From Curvibacter delicatus NBRC 14919 (GTDB lineage Bacteria; Pseudomonadota; Gammaproteobacteria; Burkholderiales; Burkholderiaceae_C), in the NCBI RefSeq assembly GCF_001592265.1, contig NZ_BCWP01000021.1, positions 1-64,000 of the forward strand: a stretch of 64,000 bases of DNA. The letters are read 5' to 3'. The position numbers and the translations under genes are program-made. Positions within the stretch are counted from its first letter, which is position 1, and every line of letters begins with the position of its first letter. Positions 7,956-15,928 of this stretch are shown piece after piece. Under the pieces are notes generated by a model. It was not told the origin of the DNA. It did not search any database and saw only the letters and a list, made by a program, of their open reading frames with translations.

Positions 7956-10866
7956 GATGCTTGCCGACGATGCCGGCCAGCTCGAACATGGTGACCTGCG
8001 GTTTGCCGAACACCGGCAACAGCTTGGCGTCGGCATTGATGGCGCGCTTGTTGGTCGCGTCCTGCAGGCCATTGGCCTTGATGTAGTCCCACAGCTTCTT
8101 GACCACCTCGGTGCGCGCCACTGGCTCGTTGCCGATGACGGCGGCCAGTGCGGCGCTCGGGGCCTTGCCGGCGGCCGGTTTGCGTGGTGCCTTTGGGGCC
8201 GCGCTCTTGGCCGGTGCTTTCTTCGCAGCCGCTTTTTTCGCCGGCGCCTTTTTGGCGGCCGGGGCGGCTTTGGCGCTGGTCTTGGCCGAGGGCTTGCGCG
8301 GCGGGAATTTGCTGGGTGCGAACTCGAAGTTCACCTTGCCGGCCTCGGCGTCCCAGGCCAGCATGGCCTTGAAGGGGCGGCGTGTGCGCATGGAGACGAA
8401 CTTGTCGAGCAGGTCGGTCTTGCCGGTGGCCAGCAGCTTGGTCATCTGCTCGCGCTCGATGGGTTGCTGCAGGATGATCTGGCCGCTCTTGAAGTCGCAG
8501 CTGGGCGTGGCCTGCGCCAGGGTCGGCACCGATTTTTCACAGACGTAGTTCTTGCCGTGCTCGTACACCGCGCCGCCGCACTTGGGGCAGGTGCCGAGCG
8601 ATTCCTTGGCCGAGAAATCCACCAGTTCGCCGGTTTCGGACTCGTCTTCGTTGCCGAAGTCGAACTCCAGCTTCCAGTTCTTCTCGTCCTCGTTGTACTT
8701 GAGCGCGATCTCGGCCGTGAAGGGCCAGCCGGCCTTGGAGCGGAAGCCGTCCAGCGGGCCGATGCGCTTGTCGCGCAGGAACTGCTCCACCTCCGCCACC
8801 TCGAAGGTGCGGCCGGCGGGTGTCTTGCCGAAGGAGAAGCCGCAGCCTTCGCTGTTGCCGTCCTGTCCGGTGCAGGCGTAACGGCGGTAGTTTTCCTTCA
8901 CCACGCCGCCGCAGTTCGGGCACGGTGTCGTGAGCGTGGCGTAGTCGCCCGGCACGGTGTCGCGGTCGTATTCCTTGGCCTTCTTGACGATGTGCTCGGT
9001 CATCTCGGCGATCTCGCGCATGAATTCGTCGCGCGAGAGGCGGCCATGCTCCATCTCGGCCAGTTTGTACTCCCACTCGCCGGTCAGCTCGGGCTTGGAG
9101 AGTTCTTCCACACCCAAGCCGCGCAGCAGCGTCATGAGCTGGAAGGCCTTGGCGGTGGGAATCAGTTCGCGCCCTTCGCGCAGCATGTATTTCTCGGCGA
9201 TCAGCCCTTCGATGATGCTGGAGCGGGTGGCTGGCGTGCCCAGGCCTTTTTCCTGCATGGCTTCGCGCAGCTCGTCGTCTTCCACCAGCTTGCCGGCGCC
9301 TTCCATGGCACCCAGCAGCGTGGCTTCGGAGTAGCGTGCCGGCGGTCGCGTCTTCAGGCCCTTCGGCTCGACCTGTTCGGTCTGCACGCGCTCGCCCGGC
9401 TGCACGGCCACCAGGGTCTTGCCGCTGTCTTCGCCCTCTTTCGTTTCGTCCTGGGCTTCCTTGCCGTAGATGGCCAGCCAGCCCGGCTTGACCAGCACCT
9501 TGCCCTCGCTCTTAAAGGCGTGGTTGGCGGCCGTGGTGATGCGGGTGGTCACCTGGTACTCGGCGCTGGGGAAGAACACCGCCATGAAACGGCGCACCAC
9601 CAGGTCGTACAGCTTCTGCTCGGCATCACTCAGGCCGCTGGGCGCCTGCAGCGTCGGGATGATGGCAAAGTGGTCGCTGACCTTGGCGTTGTCAAAGATG
9701 CGCTTGCTGGGCTTGATGTAGTTGTTGTTCAGCGCCGTGAGCGCGTGCGGTGCCAGGTGTTTCATGCCGGAGTCGGCCAGCATGCCGAAAGTGTCCTTCA
9801 CCACGGGCAGGTAGTCCTCGGGCAGGTGGCGCGAATCGGTACGCGGGTAGGTGAGTGCCTTGTGGCGCTCGTACAGGCTTTGTGCCAGCGACAGCGTGGT
9901 CTTGGCGGAAAAGCCGAACTTGCCGTTGGCCTCGCGCTGCAGGCTGGTCAGGTCAAACAGCGCCGGCGAGGCCTGGGTGGTGGGTTTGCTTTCCTCGCTG
10001 ACGGTGGCGCTTTGGCCACGTACGGCATCGGCAATGGCCTGCGCCTCCCGGGCAGACCAGACGCGGTCGGCCTTCTGTTCGGCGTCGGGCTCTGTGCCTT
10101 CCACGGCGGCCGGTTTTTTCCATTTCGGGTCGAACCACTTGCCGGCGTATTCGCCCGCCTGTGCGCCGAAGGTGGCGTGCACTTCCCAGTAGTCGCGGCT
10201 GACGAACTTGCGGATTTTTTCTTCGCGTTCCACCACCACGGCCAGCGTGGGCGTCTGCACCCGGCCGACGGTGGTGAGGAAAAAGCCGCCGTCGCGCGAG
10301 TTGAAGGCGGTCATGGCGCGCGTGCCGTTGATGCCGACCAGCCAGTCGGCCTCGGAGCGGCTGCGCGCGGCGTCGGCCAGCGGCTGCATCTGCTTGTCTG
10401 TGCGCAGGGCATTGAAGCCGTCGCGGATGGCCTGCGGCGTCATGCTCTGCAGCCACAGGCGGCTGACCGGCTTGCCCAGCGGTTTGCTGCCGCCGGCGTA
10501 CTGCTCGATCAGGCGGAAGATCAGCTCCCCCTCGCGGCCCGCGTCGCAGGCATTCACGATCTTGTCGACGTCTTTGCGCTTGGCCAGTTTCACCACGGCG
10601 TTCAGGCGCGTCTTGGTCTTGTCCACCGGCTTGAGGTCGAAGTGCGGCGGAATCACCGGCAGGTGGGCAAAGCTCCACTTGCCACGCTTGACGTCGTACT
10701 GCTCTGGCGCCTGGATCTCCACCAGGTGGCCCACGGCGCTGGAGACGACGTAGCTGTCGCTCTCGAAATACTCGTCGTGCTTCTCGAACTTGCCTGCCAC
10801 CGGCGTGAGGGCACGCACGATGTCTTGGGCGACGGAAGGTTTCTCGGCAATGACCAGTGTTTTCAT
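7948..10866 (-). CDS. topB: DNA topoisomerase III with C-terminal SWIB domain
   Basis: Type IA topoisomerase that passes single strands and decatenates DNA. From ATG at 10866 the protein is 972 residues, far longer than E. coli TopB (653). The Toprim domain is at the N-terminus (MKTLVIAEKPSVAQDI, then NACDAGREGELI). The catalytic Tyr is Tyr340 in TYPRTDSRHLP. After the core come two zinc-ribbon segments (CPNCGG...CTGQDGNSEGCGF and CPKCGG...CEKS...CDF). Next is a histone-H1-like Lys/Ala/Pro linker of about 60 residues (AAPAAKKAPAKKAAAKKAP). Last comes a SWIB/MDM2-type domain of about 80 residues (VVKKLWDYIKANGLQD, INADAKLLPVFGK, MFELAGIVGKHL). A long frame opening upstream to 11001 would give a non-homologous N-terminus and is rejected. 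It is divergent from the SET gene. Confidence 0.95.
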   Translation of the reverse strand: MKTLVIAEKPSVAQDIVRALTPVAGKFEKHDEYFESDSYVVSSAVGHLVEIQAPEQYDVKRGKWSFAHLPVIPPHFDLKPVDKTKTRLNAVVKLAKRKDVDKIVNACDAGREGELIFRLIEQYAGGSKPLGKPVSRLWLQSMTPQAIRDGFNALRTDKQMQPLADAARSRSEADWLVGINGTRAMTAFNSRDGGFFLTTVGRVQTPTLAVVVEREEKIRKFVSRDYWEVHATFGAQAGEYAGKWFDPKWKKPAAVEGTEPDAEQKADRVWSAREAQAIADAVRGQSATVSEESKPTTQASPALFDLTSLQREANGKFGFSAKTTLSLAQSLYERHKALTYPRTDSRHLPEDYLPVVKDTFGMLADSGMKHLAPHALTALNNNYIKPSKRIFDNAKVSDHFAIIPTLQAPSGLSDAEQKLYDLVVRRFMAVFFPSAEYQVTTRITTAANHAFKSEGKVLVKPGWLAIYGKEAQDETKEGEDSGKTLVAVQPGERVQTEQVEPKGLKTRPPARYSEATLLGAMEGAGKLVEDDELREAMQEKGLGTPATRSSIIEGLIAEKYMLREGRELIPTAKAFQLMTLLRGLGVEELSKPELTGEWEYKLAEMEHGRLSRDEFMREIAEMTEHIVKKAKEYDRDTVPGDYATLTTPCPNCGGVVKENYRRYACTGQDGNSEGCGFSFGKTPAGRTFEVAEVEQFLRDKRIGPLDGFRSKAGWPFTAEIALKYNEDEKNWKLEFDFGNEDESETGELVDFSAKESLGTCPKCGGAVYEHGKNYVCEKSVPTLAQATPSCDFKSGQIILQQPIEREQMTKLLATGKTDLLDKFVSMRTRRPFKAMLAWDAEAGKVNFEFAPSKFPPRKPSAKTSAKAAPAAKKAPAKKAAAKKAPAKSAAPKAPRKPAAGKAPSAALAAVIGNEPVARTEVVKKLWDYIKANGLQDATNKRAINADAKLLPVFGKPQVTMFELAGIVGKHLG

Positions 10867-10885
10867 CTGACTACAATCCAGTTCT

Positions 10886-10930
10886 CGCGTGCGCGTACGC
10901 GCATGCACGTGAGCGCGCACACGCGCGCGC
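10886..10930. other. Alternating purine-pyrimidine tract (Z-DNA-prone) between topB and the SET gene
   Basis: Bases 10886-10911 alternate pyrimidine-purine without a break (mostly CG, with TG, TA and CA steps). After one out-of-phase base at 10912 the pattern resumes at 10913 and runs to 10930. This is about 45 bp of almost perfect alternation, lying entirely in the divergent intergenic gap (10867-10963). Confidence 0.75.
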
Positions 10931-10963
10931 CCATACGGATTCACCTTACCAAATTTTTCAGCC

Positions 10964-11560
10964 GTGTCCAAACAAGCCCCCGCAAATCCCAGCCGCCGCA
11001 TTCAGACCCGCCGTTCCGGCGTCCATGGCAAGGGAGTGTTTGCCGTGCAGGACCTCGCCGAAGGCGAGACCATCATCGAGTACGTGGGCGAGGTGATTTC
11101 CTGGGACGAGGCACAGCGCCGCCATCCGCACGACCCGAAGGACCCGAACCACACCTTCTACTTCCATGTGGACGAAGACCATGTGATCGATGCCAAGCAT
11201 GGCGGCAACTCCTCGCGCTGGATCAACCACTCCTGCGATCCGAACTGCGAGGCCGACGAAGTGGAGGGGCGCGTCTTCATCAAGGCACTGCGCAACATCA
11301 AGGCTGGCGAGGAACTGAACTACGACTACGGCCTGATCATTGACGAGCCCTACACCAAGAAGCTCAAGGCCGAATACCCCTGCTGGTGCGGCAGCAAGAA
11401 CTGCCGCGGCACCCTGCTGGCGCCGAAGGACGACGAGGTGAAGAAGTCCAAGAAGAAAGACAAGAAAAAGAAGGACAAGGCGAAAAAAGACAAAGTGGGC
11501 AAGGTCAAGGCCGAAAAGGGCCAGGCCAAGAAATCCAAAGCCAAGGGCGACAAGCGCTGA
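10964..11560 (+). CDS. SET-domain protein-lysine methyltransferase with Lys-rich tail
   Basis: 198 residues from GTG at 10964; no good ribosome binding site is visible. The SET domain fills residues ~10-125: VHGKGVFAVQDLAEGETIIEYVGEVI, quoted here as GKGVFAV and EYVGEVI, then the SAM-binding and pseudoknot motif RWINHSCDPNCE (85-96) and GEELNYDYG (115-123). A post-SET Cys cluster CWCGSKNCRG sits at 140-149. The last ~45 residues are almost all Lys, Asp, Ala and Gly (KKSKKKDKKKKDKAKKDK), like a histone tail or DNA-binding tail. Bacterial SET proteins methylate lysines on histone-like or ribosomal proteins; the substrate here is unknown. Divergent from topB and followed by birA after 31 bp. Confidence 0.9.
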   Translation: MSKQAPANPSRRIQTRRSGVHGKGVFAVQDLAEGETIIEYVGEVISWDEAQRRHPHDPKDPNHTFYFHVDEDHVIDAKHGGNSSRWINHSCDPNCEADEVEGRVFIKALRNIKAGEELNYDYGLIIDEPYTKKLKAEYPCWCGSKNCRGTLLAPKDDEVKKSKKKDKKKKDKAKKDKVGKVKAEKGQAKKSKAKGDKR

Positions 11561-11591
11561 AGGCCACAAGCATGGCGACAAGGCGGGTGCG

Positions 11592-12374
11592 ATGAAATCC
11601 AGCGGACGTGTCTTGCAGTGGCCGGCCGAGGCGATCTGGGAAGCCGTGGCGCCCACCCTGCCCGGCTTCACGGTCGAGGTGCTGCCGAGCATCGATTCCA
11701 CCAACACCGAGCTGATGCGCCGTGCCCGTGCCGGACAGACCGAGCCGGTGCTGCTGGTGGCCGAGACCCAGAGCGCCGGTCGCGGTCGTCTGGGGCGAGC
11801 CTGGCAGGGCGCCACGCCCGCCGATGTCGGCGCTACCCTGACCTTTTCCCTGGGCCTGCCGCTGCAGATGGCGGACTGGTCCGGCTTGTCGCTGGCCGTG
11901 GGCGTGAGCGTGGCCCAGAGCCTGCACCCTGGTCTGCAGCTCAAATGGCCCAACGACGTCTGGCTGCACGACCGTAAGCTGGCCGGCATCCTGATCGAGA
12001 CCGCGAACAATGCCGCCACGCGCTACGCCGTGATTGGCATCGGCATCAACGTGGCGCCGCGCGCGGCCACGGGTCTGGCTACGCCGCCGGCCTGGCTGCA
12101 GGAACTGGAGCCCGGCATTGATGCCCCAGCCGCACTGCTGCGGGTGGCGGCCCCGCTGGTGCAGGCGGTCCGGCGTTTTGAGGTACAGGGTTTTGCGCCG
12201 TTCCGGGAGGCCTTTCTGCGGCGCGATGCGCTGGCCAATCGCACCGTGAGCCTGAGTGACGGCACCCAAGGGGTGGCGCAAGGGGTGGACGGCACGGGCG
12301 CCTTGCTGGTGCATACTTCGGCGGGACTGGTCCGGGTCAACAGCTCCGAGGTCAGCGTCCGTCCTGCCACCTGA
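11592..12374 (+). CDS. birA: Biotin-[acetyl-CoA-carboxylase] ligase, catalytic type without HTH
   Basis: Attaches biotin to the acceptor lysine of biotin carboxyl carrier protein through biotinyl-AMP. Shows STNTELMRRAR, the biotin-AMP loop ETQSAGRGRLGRAW near residue 60, LKWPNDVWLHDRKLAGILIE near 117 and VIGIGINVA near 145. The C-terminal SH3-like domain includes GVDGTGALLVHT. The protein begins almost directly with the catalytic domain, so it lacks the winged-helix repressor domain of E. coli BirA and should not repress biotin genes. It is 15 bp upstream of the SPOR gene and probably cotranscribed with it. Confidence 0.93.
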   Translation: MKSSGRVLQWPAEAIWEAVAPTLPGFTVEVLPSIDSTNTELMRRARAGQTEPVLLVAETQSAGRGRLGRAWQGATPADVGATLTFSLGLPLQMADWSGLSLAVGVSVAQSLHPGLQLKWPNDVWLHDRKLAGILIETANNAATRYAVIGIGINVAPRAATGLATPPAWLQELEPGIDAPAALLRVAAPLVQAVRRFEVQGFAPFREAFLRRDALANRTVSLSDGTQGVAQGVDGTGALLVHTSAGLVRVNSSEVSVRPAT

Positions 12375-12389
12375 ATCCTGTTCGAACGC

Positions 12390-13046
12390 ATGCGACTTCT
12401 TGTCCTGGTGCTGGTGCTGCTCAACAGCCTCTACTACGCCTGGTCCCATGACCTGCTGCGCGACTACGGGTTTGCGCCGGCCCGGCAATCGGAACCGCAG
12501 CGCCTGGCGCAGCAGATCCGCCCCGAGGCCATCCGCATCCTGTCGCCCGACGAGGTGCGCCGCGCCGAGCCGGCGGCCTCTGCGGCAGCCAAGGCGCCGG
12601 AATGTCTGCAGGCGGGCTTGTTTGACGAGGCGCAGGTGCTGGCCTTGCGCAAAGCACTGGAAGGCACCCTGCCGCCGGGCTCCTGGCTGCTGGATGCGGC
12701 GGTCGAGCCGGCGCGCTGGATCGTCTACATGGGCCGTTACCCAAATGCCGAGATCCTGGCCCGCAAGCGTGCGGAGCTGGCCAATCTCAATCTGCGCTTC
12801 GAGCCGCTGACCAATCCCGAACTGGAGCCTGGCCTGTCGCTCGGTGGTTTCACGACGCAGGCCGCGGCCAACGAGGAGCTGACCGCATTGAGCCGGCGCG
12901 GCGTGCGCACGGCGCGCGTGGTGCAGGAGCGCGCCGAGGTCCGCGGCAGCCTGCTTAAGATACCGGCGGCCGACGAGGCTCTGCGTGCGCGGCTGGACGA
13001 GGTCAAGCCCGCCTTGGCCGGCAAGCCGCTGCGCAGCTGCAAGTGA
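12390..13046 (+). CDS. Membrane-anchored SPOR-domain protein
   Basis: 218 residues. One N-terminal hydrophobic segment (MRLLVLVLVLLNSLYYAW) anchors the protein, with the rest likely periplasmic. The region from about residue 110 to 180 fits a SPOR fold (WIVYMGRYPNAEILARKRAELA, then LGGFTTQAAANEELTAL, then VRTARVV). SPOR domains bind denuded septal peptidoglycan, so a cell-envelope or division role is likely but not proven. Follows birA by 15 bp. Its stop lies 3 bp from the stop of the convergent histidine kinase. Confidence 0.75.
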   Translation: MRLLVLVLVLLNSLYYAWSHDLLRDYGFAPARQSEPQRLAQQIRPEAIRILSPDEVRRAEPAASAAAKAPECLQAGLFDEAQVLALRKALEGTLPPGSWLLDAAVEPARWIVYMGRYPNAEILARKRAELANLNLRFEPLTNPELEPGLSLGGFTTQAAANEELTALSRRGVRTARVVQERAEVRGSLLKIPAADEALRARLDEVKPALAGKPLRSCK

Positions 13047-13049
13047 GTC

Positions 13050-14507
13050 TCAGGCGCCCTGCTCCTGCAGCGGGTCGCCGAGGTTGAAGCGCACGTTGAA
13101 GCGTGCGCCCGGCGGCACCTGGCCGGGCCGCGTCTCTTCCACGGTGATGGTGGCGCGGTGCTGGTGGGCGATCTCCTGCGCAATCGGCAGGCCCAGGCCC
13201 GAGCCATCGGCTTCCACGCCCAGCGCGCGGTAGAAGGGCTGGAACACCAGTTCGCGTTCCGCCTGCGGGATGCCGGGGCCGGAGTCCTCCACCTGCAGCA
13301 GGGCCACCTTGCCGAAAGGGTCGGCCAGCACGCGTGCCGTGATGACGCCGGGCTTCTCGGGGCTGGAGGGCGTGTAGTTGATGGCGTTGTCCAGCAGGTT
13401 GCGCACCAGTTCCTTGAGCAGGGTCGGGTTGCCCTCCAGCGTGATGCCGGGCGTGCCGGGCTGCGCGCCTTCAAAGCCGAGGTCGATGTGCTTGTCCATG
13501 GCGCGCGGCACGCAGTCGCGCACCACGTCCATGGTGAGGCGTGCCAGATCGCAGGGCTGGCGGTGGGTGGTGGCATTGCCGCCCTCGGCGCGGGCCAGGG
13601 CCAGCAGCTGGTTGACGGTGTGGGTGGCGCGGATGCTGGCGCGGCCGATCTGCCGCAGCGACTGCTTCAACTCGTCGGTGCTGGTGCTCTCGCGCTGCGC
13701 CAGGTCGGCCTGCATGCGCAGGCCGGCCAGCGGCGTCTTGAGCTGGTGAGCGGCATCGGCCAGGAAGCGCTTTTGCGTGGCGATCGAGTCCTTCAGCCGC
13801 AGCAGCAGGTCGTTGACGGAGGCCACCAGCGGCGCTACCTCCAGCGGCACGGTCTGGGCGTCCAGCGGGCTGAGGTCGTCCGGCTTGCGGGCGCGGATGC
13901 GTTCTTCCAGCCGGTGCAGCGGCTTGATGGCCTGCACCAGCGCCAGCCAGACCAGCAGCACCGCCAGCGGCAGGGTGACGAACTGCGGCAGCATGACGCC
14001 CTTGATGATCTCGAGCGCCAGCACCGAGCGCTTGTCCAGTGTCTCGGCCACCTGCACCAGGGCCATCTTGTTGCCCGGCAGGTTGAGCGGCACCCACATG
14101 TAGGCGACCTTGATGTCCAGGCCGTGGAACTCGTCGTCGCGCAGGCGGACTTCGCCCGGCGCCACCGGTTCGTCCTCCGGCGGCAGCGGGAAGTCGCGTT
14201 CGCCGCTGAGGTATTCGCCACGGGTGCCGAGCACCTGGTAGTAGACGGTGTCGGCATCGTCGGCCCGCAGCAACTCGCGCGCCGGCAGTGGCAGGTTGAA
14301 CTGCACGTGCTGCTGCTTGACCGTGATCAGCTGGGCCAGGGCGTTGACGTTGTACTCCAGCGCACGATCGAACGGCTTGCCGGCGATGCTCTGCGCCACC
14401 AGCCAGGTCAGCACCAGGCTGATTGGCCACAGCAGCAGCAGCGGCGTGAGCATCCAGTCGAGGATTTCGCCAAACAGCGAGCGCTGCTCGCGCTGGAAAA
14501 GTTTCAC
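13050..14507 (-). CDS. TctE/QseC-like sensor histidine kinase
   Basis: 485-residue inner-membrane kinase. A first membrane segment lies at about residues 20-40 (LTPLLLLWPISLVLTWLVAQ), followed by a periplasmic sensor of the 2CSK_N type. A second membrane segment near 165-190 leads into a HAMP-like linker. The phosphoacceptor is His254 in LADAAHQLKTPLAGLRMQ. The ATPase part has N-box LLDNAINYTP, G1 VEDSGPGIP, F-box VFQPFYRA and G2 GSGLGLPIAQ. It is encoded 39 bp after its response regulator on the same strand. The TctE subfamily often senses tricarboxylates, but no transporter is adjacent, so the signal is unknown. Confidence 0.92.
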   Translation of the reverse strand: MKLFQREQRSLFGEILDWMLTPLLLLWPISLVLTWLVAQSIAGKPFDRALEYNVNALAQLITVKQQHVQFNLPLPARELLRADDADTVYYQVLGTRGEYLSGERDFPLPPEDEPVAPGEVRLRDDEFHGLDIKVAYMWVPLNLPGNKMALVQVAETLDKRSVLALEIIKGVMLPQFVTLPLAVLLVWLALVQAIKPLHRLEERIRARKPDDLSPLDAQTVPLEVAPLVASVNDLLLRLKDSIATQKRFLADAAHQLKTPLAGLRMQADLAQRESTSTDELKQSLRQIGRASIRATHTVNQLLALARAEGGNATTHRQPCDLARLTMDVVRDCVPRAMDKHIDLGFEGAQPGTPGITLEGNPTLLKELVRNLLDNAINYTPSSPEKPGVITARVLADPFGKVALLQVEDSGPGIPQAERELVFQPFYRALGVEADGSGLGLPIAQEIAHQHRATITVEETRPGQVPPGARFNVRFNLGDPLQEQGA

Positions 14508-14546
14508 GTTGAAGGCGTCAGGTTGGGGCGGGCGTCGCCTGAATGC

Positions 14547-15224
14547 TCAGGCGTTTGGAATCTTCTCAAGACAGTAGCCGAGGCCGCGCACGGTGGCGAT
14601 GCGGATCGGTCCTTTCTCGATCTTCTTGCGCAGGCGGTGGATGTAGACCTCGATGGCGTTGTTGCTCACCTCTTCACCCCACTCGCACAGGCGCTCCACC
14701 AGCTGGTCCTTGCTGACCAGGCGGCCGGTGCGCTGCAGCAGCACTTCGAGCAGGCCGAGTTCGCGTGCCGACAGCTCGACCATCTTGCCGTCGATGGTGG
14801 CGACGCGGCCGGCCTGGTCGTAGACCAGCGGGCCGTGCTTGATGCTGCTGCTGGCGCCGCCCATGCCGCGGCGCACCAGGGCGCGTACGCGTGCTTCCAG
14901 TTCCTGCAGGCTGAAGGGCTTGGCCATGTAGTCGTCGGCACCGTAGTCCAGGCCCTTGACGCGTTCTTCCACGCTGTCGGCGGCGGTCAGGATCAGTACC
15001 GGCAGTGCGGAGCCGCGGGCGCGCAGTTTTTTCAGCACCTCCAGGCCATGCATCTTGGGCAGGCCCAGATCCAGGATCAGCAGGTCGAATTCAGTGTTGG
15101 TCATGAGGGCGGCATCGGCCTCGGTGCCACTGGCGACATGGTTGACGGCGGCACCGGAACTGCGCAGGGTGCGCAGCAGGCCATCGGCCAACACCTGGTC
15201 GTCCTCGGCAATCAGAATTCGCAT
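14547..15224 (-). CDS. OmpR-family response regulator (TctD/QseB-like)
   Basis: 225 residues from ATG at 15224, preceded by a GAGAAGGAGA ribosome binding site; longer in-frame openings upstream lack one. Receiver domain: acidic pair EDD at 7-9, phosphorylated Asp52 in LILDLGLPKMHG, and switch Lys in MAKPFSLQELEARV. The C-terminal winged helix has LSARELGLLEVLLQ and VYIHRLRKKIEKGPIRIATVRGLGY. Forms a pair with the downstream kinase. Confidence 0.93.
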   Translation of the reverse strand: MRILIAEDDQVLADGLLRTLRSSGAAVNHVASGTEADAALMTNTEFDLLILDLGLPKMHGLEVLKKLRARGSALPVLILTAADSVEERVKGLDYGADDYMAKPFSLQELEARVRALVRRGMGGASSSIKHGPLVYDQAGRVATIDGKMVELSARELGLLEVLLQRTGRLVSKDQLVERLCEWGEEVSNNAIEVYIHRLRKKIEKGPIRIATVRGLGYCLEKIPNA

Positions 15225-15302
15225 GCGTGTCTCCTTCTCGACGGTTGACGTGAGCGGTCTCCGTCTTTGTGGCAATTTTAGGCGCTGACGTGTGGACCTG
15301 CC

Positions 15303-15788
15303 TCAGGCGGCGTAGGCTTCCAGGCCGAGCGCGATCACGGCGGCCACTTCTTCGCCCACCGTCTGCTTGAGTTCGGCCTCTGCCTGCACCACGGCCTGCT
15401 CGAAGGCGGAGAGCCAGGCCAGGCCGGCGGCGGTGAAGCACACCCGCTTGGCGCGGCCGTCGCGCGCATCGGTGGTGCGGGTCACCAGGCCCCAGGCTTC
15501 GCACTGGTCGACCAGCTTGCCCATGGCCTGCTTGCTCATGCCGGCCAGCTCGGCCAGCTCACTCAGGCGCGAGCCTTCCAGTGCCAAGTGACGCGTGATG
15601 TGGATGTGGGCGGCGCTCACCTGGCCGCGCGCCGCCAGGTTGGAGAGGGCCAGCGGCACCTCGGCGTTGTGCGCCATCAGGTGCAGCACGCGGGCATCAA
15701 AACGGCGCATGGCGTGGCCCAGCAGCCGCCCCAGATGGGTCTGGCGCCAACCGGCGTCAGCGGCTTGGTGCGGGAGGTTTTGGGTCAT
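15303..15788 (-). CDS. MarR-family transcriptional regulator
   Basis: About 161 residues from ATG at 15788; a TTG start at 15806 is the alternative. The winged-helix core is LSNLAARGQVSAAHIHITRHLALEGSRLSELAELAGMSKQAMGKLVDQ, quoted here as SRLSELAELAGMSKQAMGKLVDQ in two parts: SRLSELAELAG and MSKQAMGKLVDQ. The wing follows as GLVTRTTDARDGRAKRVCFT. Probably a dimeric DNA-binding repressor whose own promoter region shows the imperfect repeat TAGTAAACCAAGATGACTA at about 15797-15815. It is divergent from recA with a 140-bp gap. Targets and ligand are unknown. Confidence 0.88.
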   Translation of the reverse strand: MTQNLPHQAADAGWRQTHLGRLLGHAMRRFDARVLHLMAHNAEVPLALSNLAARGQVSAAHIHITRHLALEGSRLSELAELAGMSKQAMGKLVDQCEAWGLVTRTTDARDGRAKRVCFTAAGLAWLSAFEQAVVQAEAELKQTVGEEVAAVIALGLEAYAA

Positions 15789-15853
15789 CGGCAAATAGTA
15801 AACCAAGATGACTAAAAAACCTATTTACTCGCAAGTATGTGCCCCTTAAACTA

Positions 15854-15869
15854 CTGTTCAAGCATCCAG
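15854..15869. promoter_or_regulatory. Candidate LexA (SOS) box upstream of recA
   Basis: CTGTTCAAGCATCCAG fits CTGT-N8-ACAG with one mismatch (CCAG). It lies 60 bp before the recA start codon, the place expected for an SOS operator. Confidence 0.45.
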
Positions 15870-15928
15870 CCTGTAATTAAAACCACTGGATGAAACGAAC
15901 CCAGTCACCGAACCTCAAGGAGATTTTC

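Noticed and set aside
7957-11343. Plus-strand open frame of 1128 codons opposite topB
   Set aside because: Antisense shadow; no domain, runs through the topB promoter and into the SET gene in another frame.
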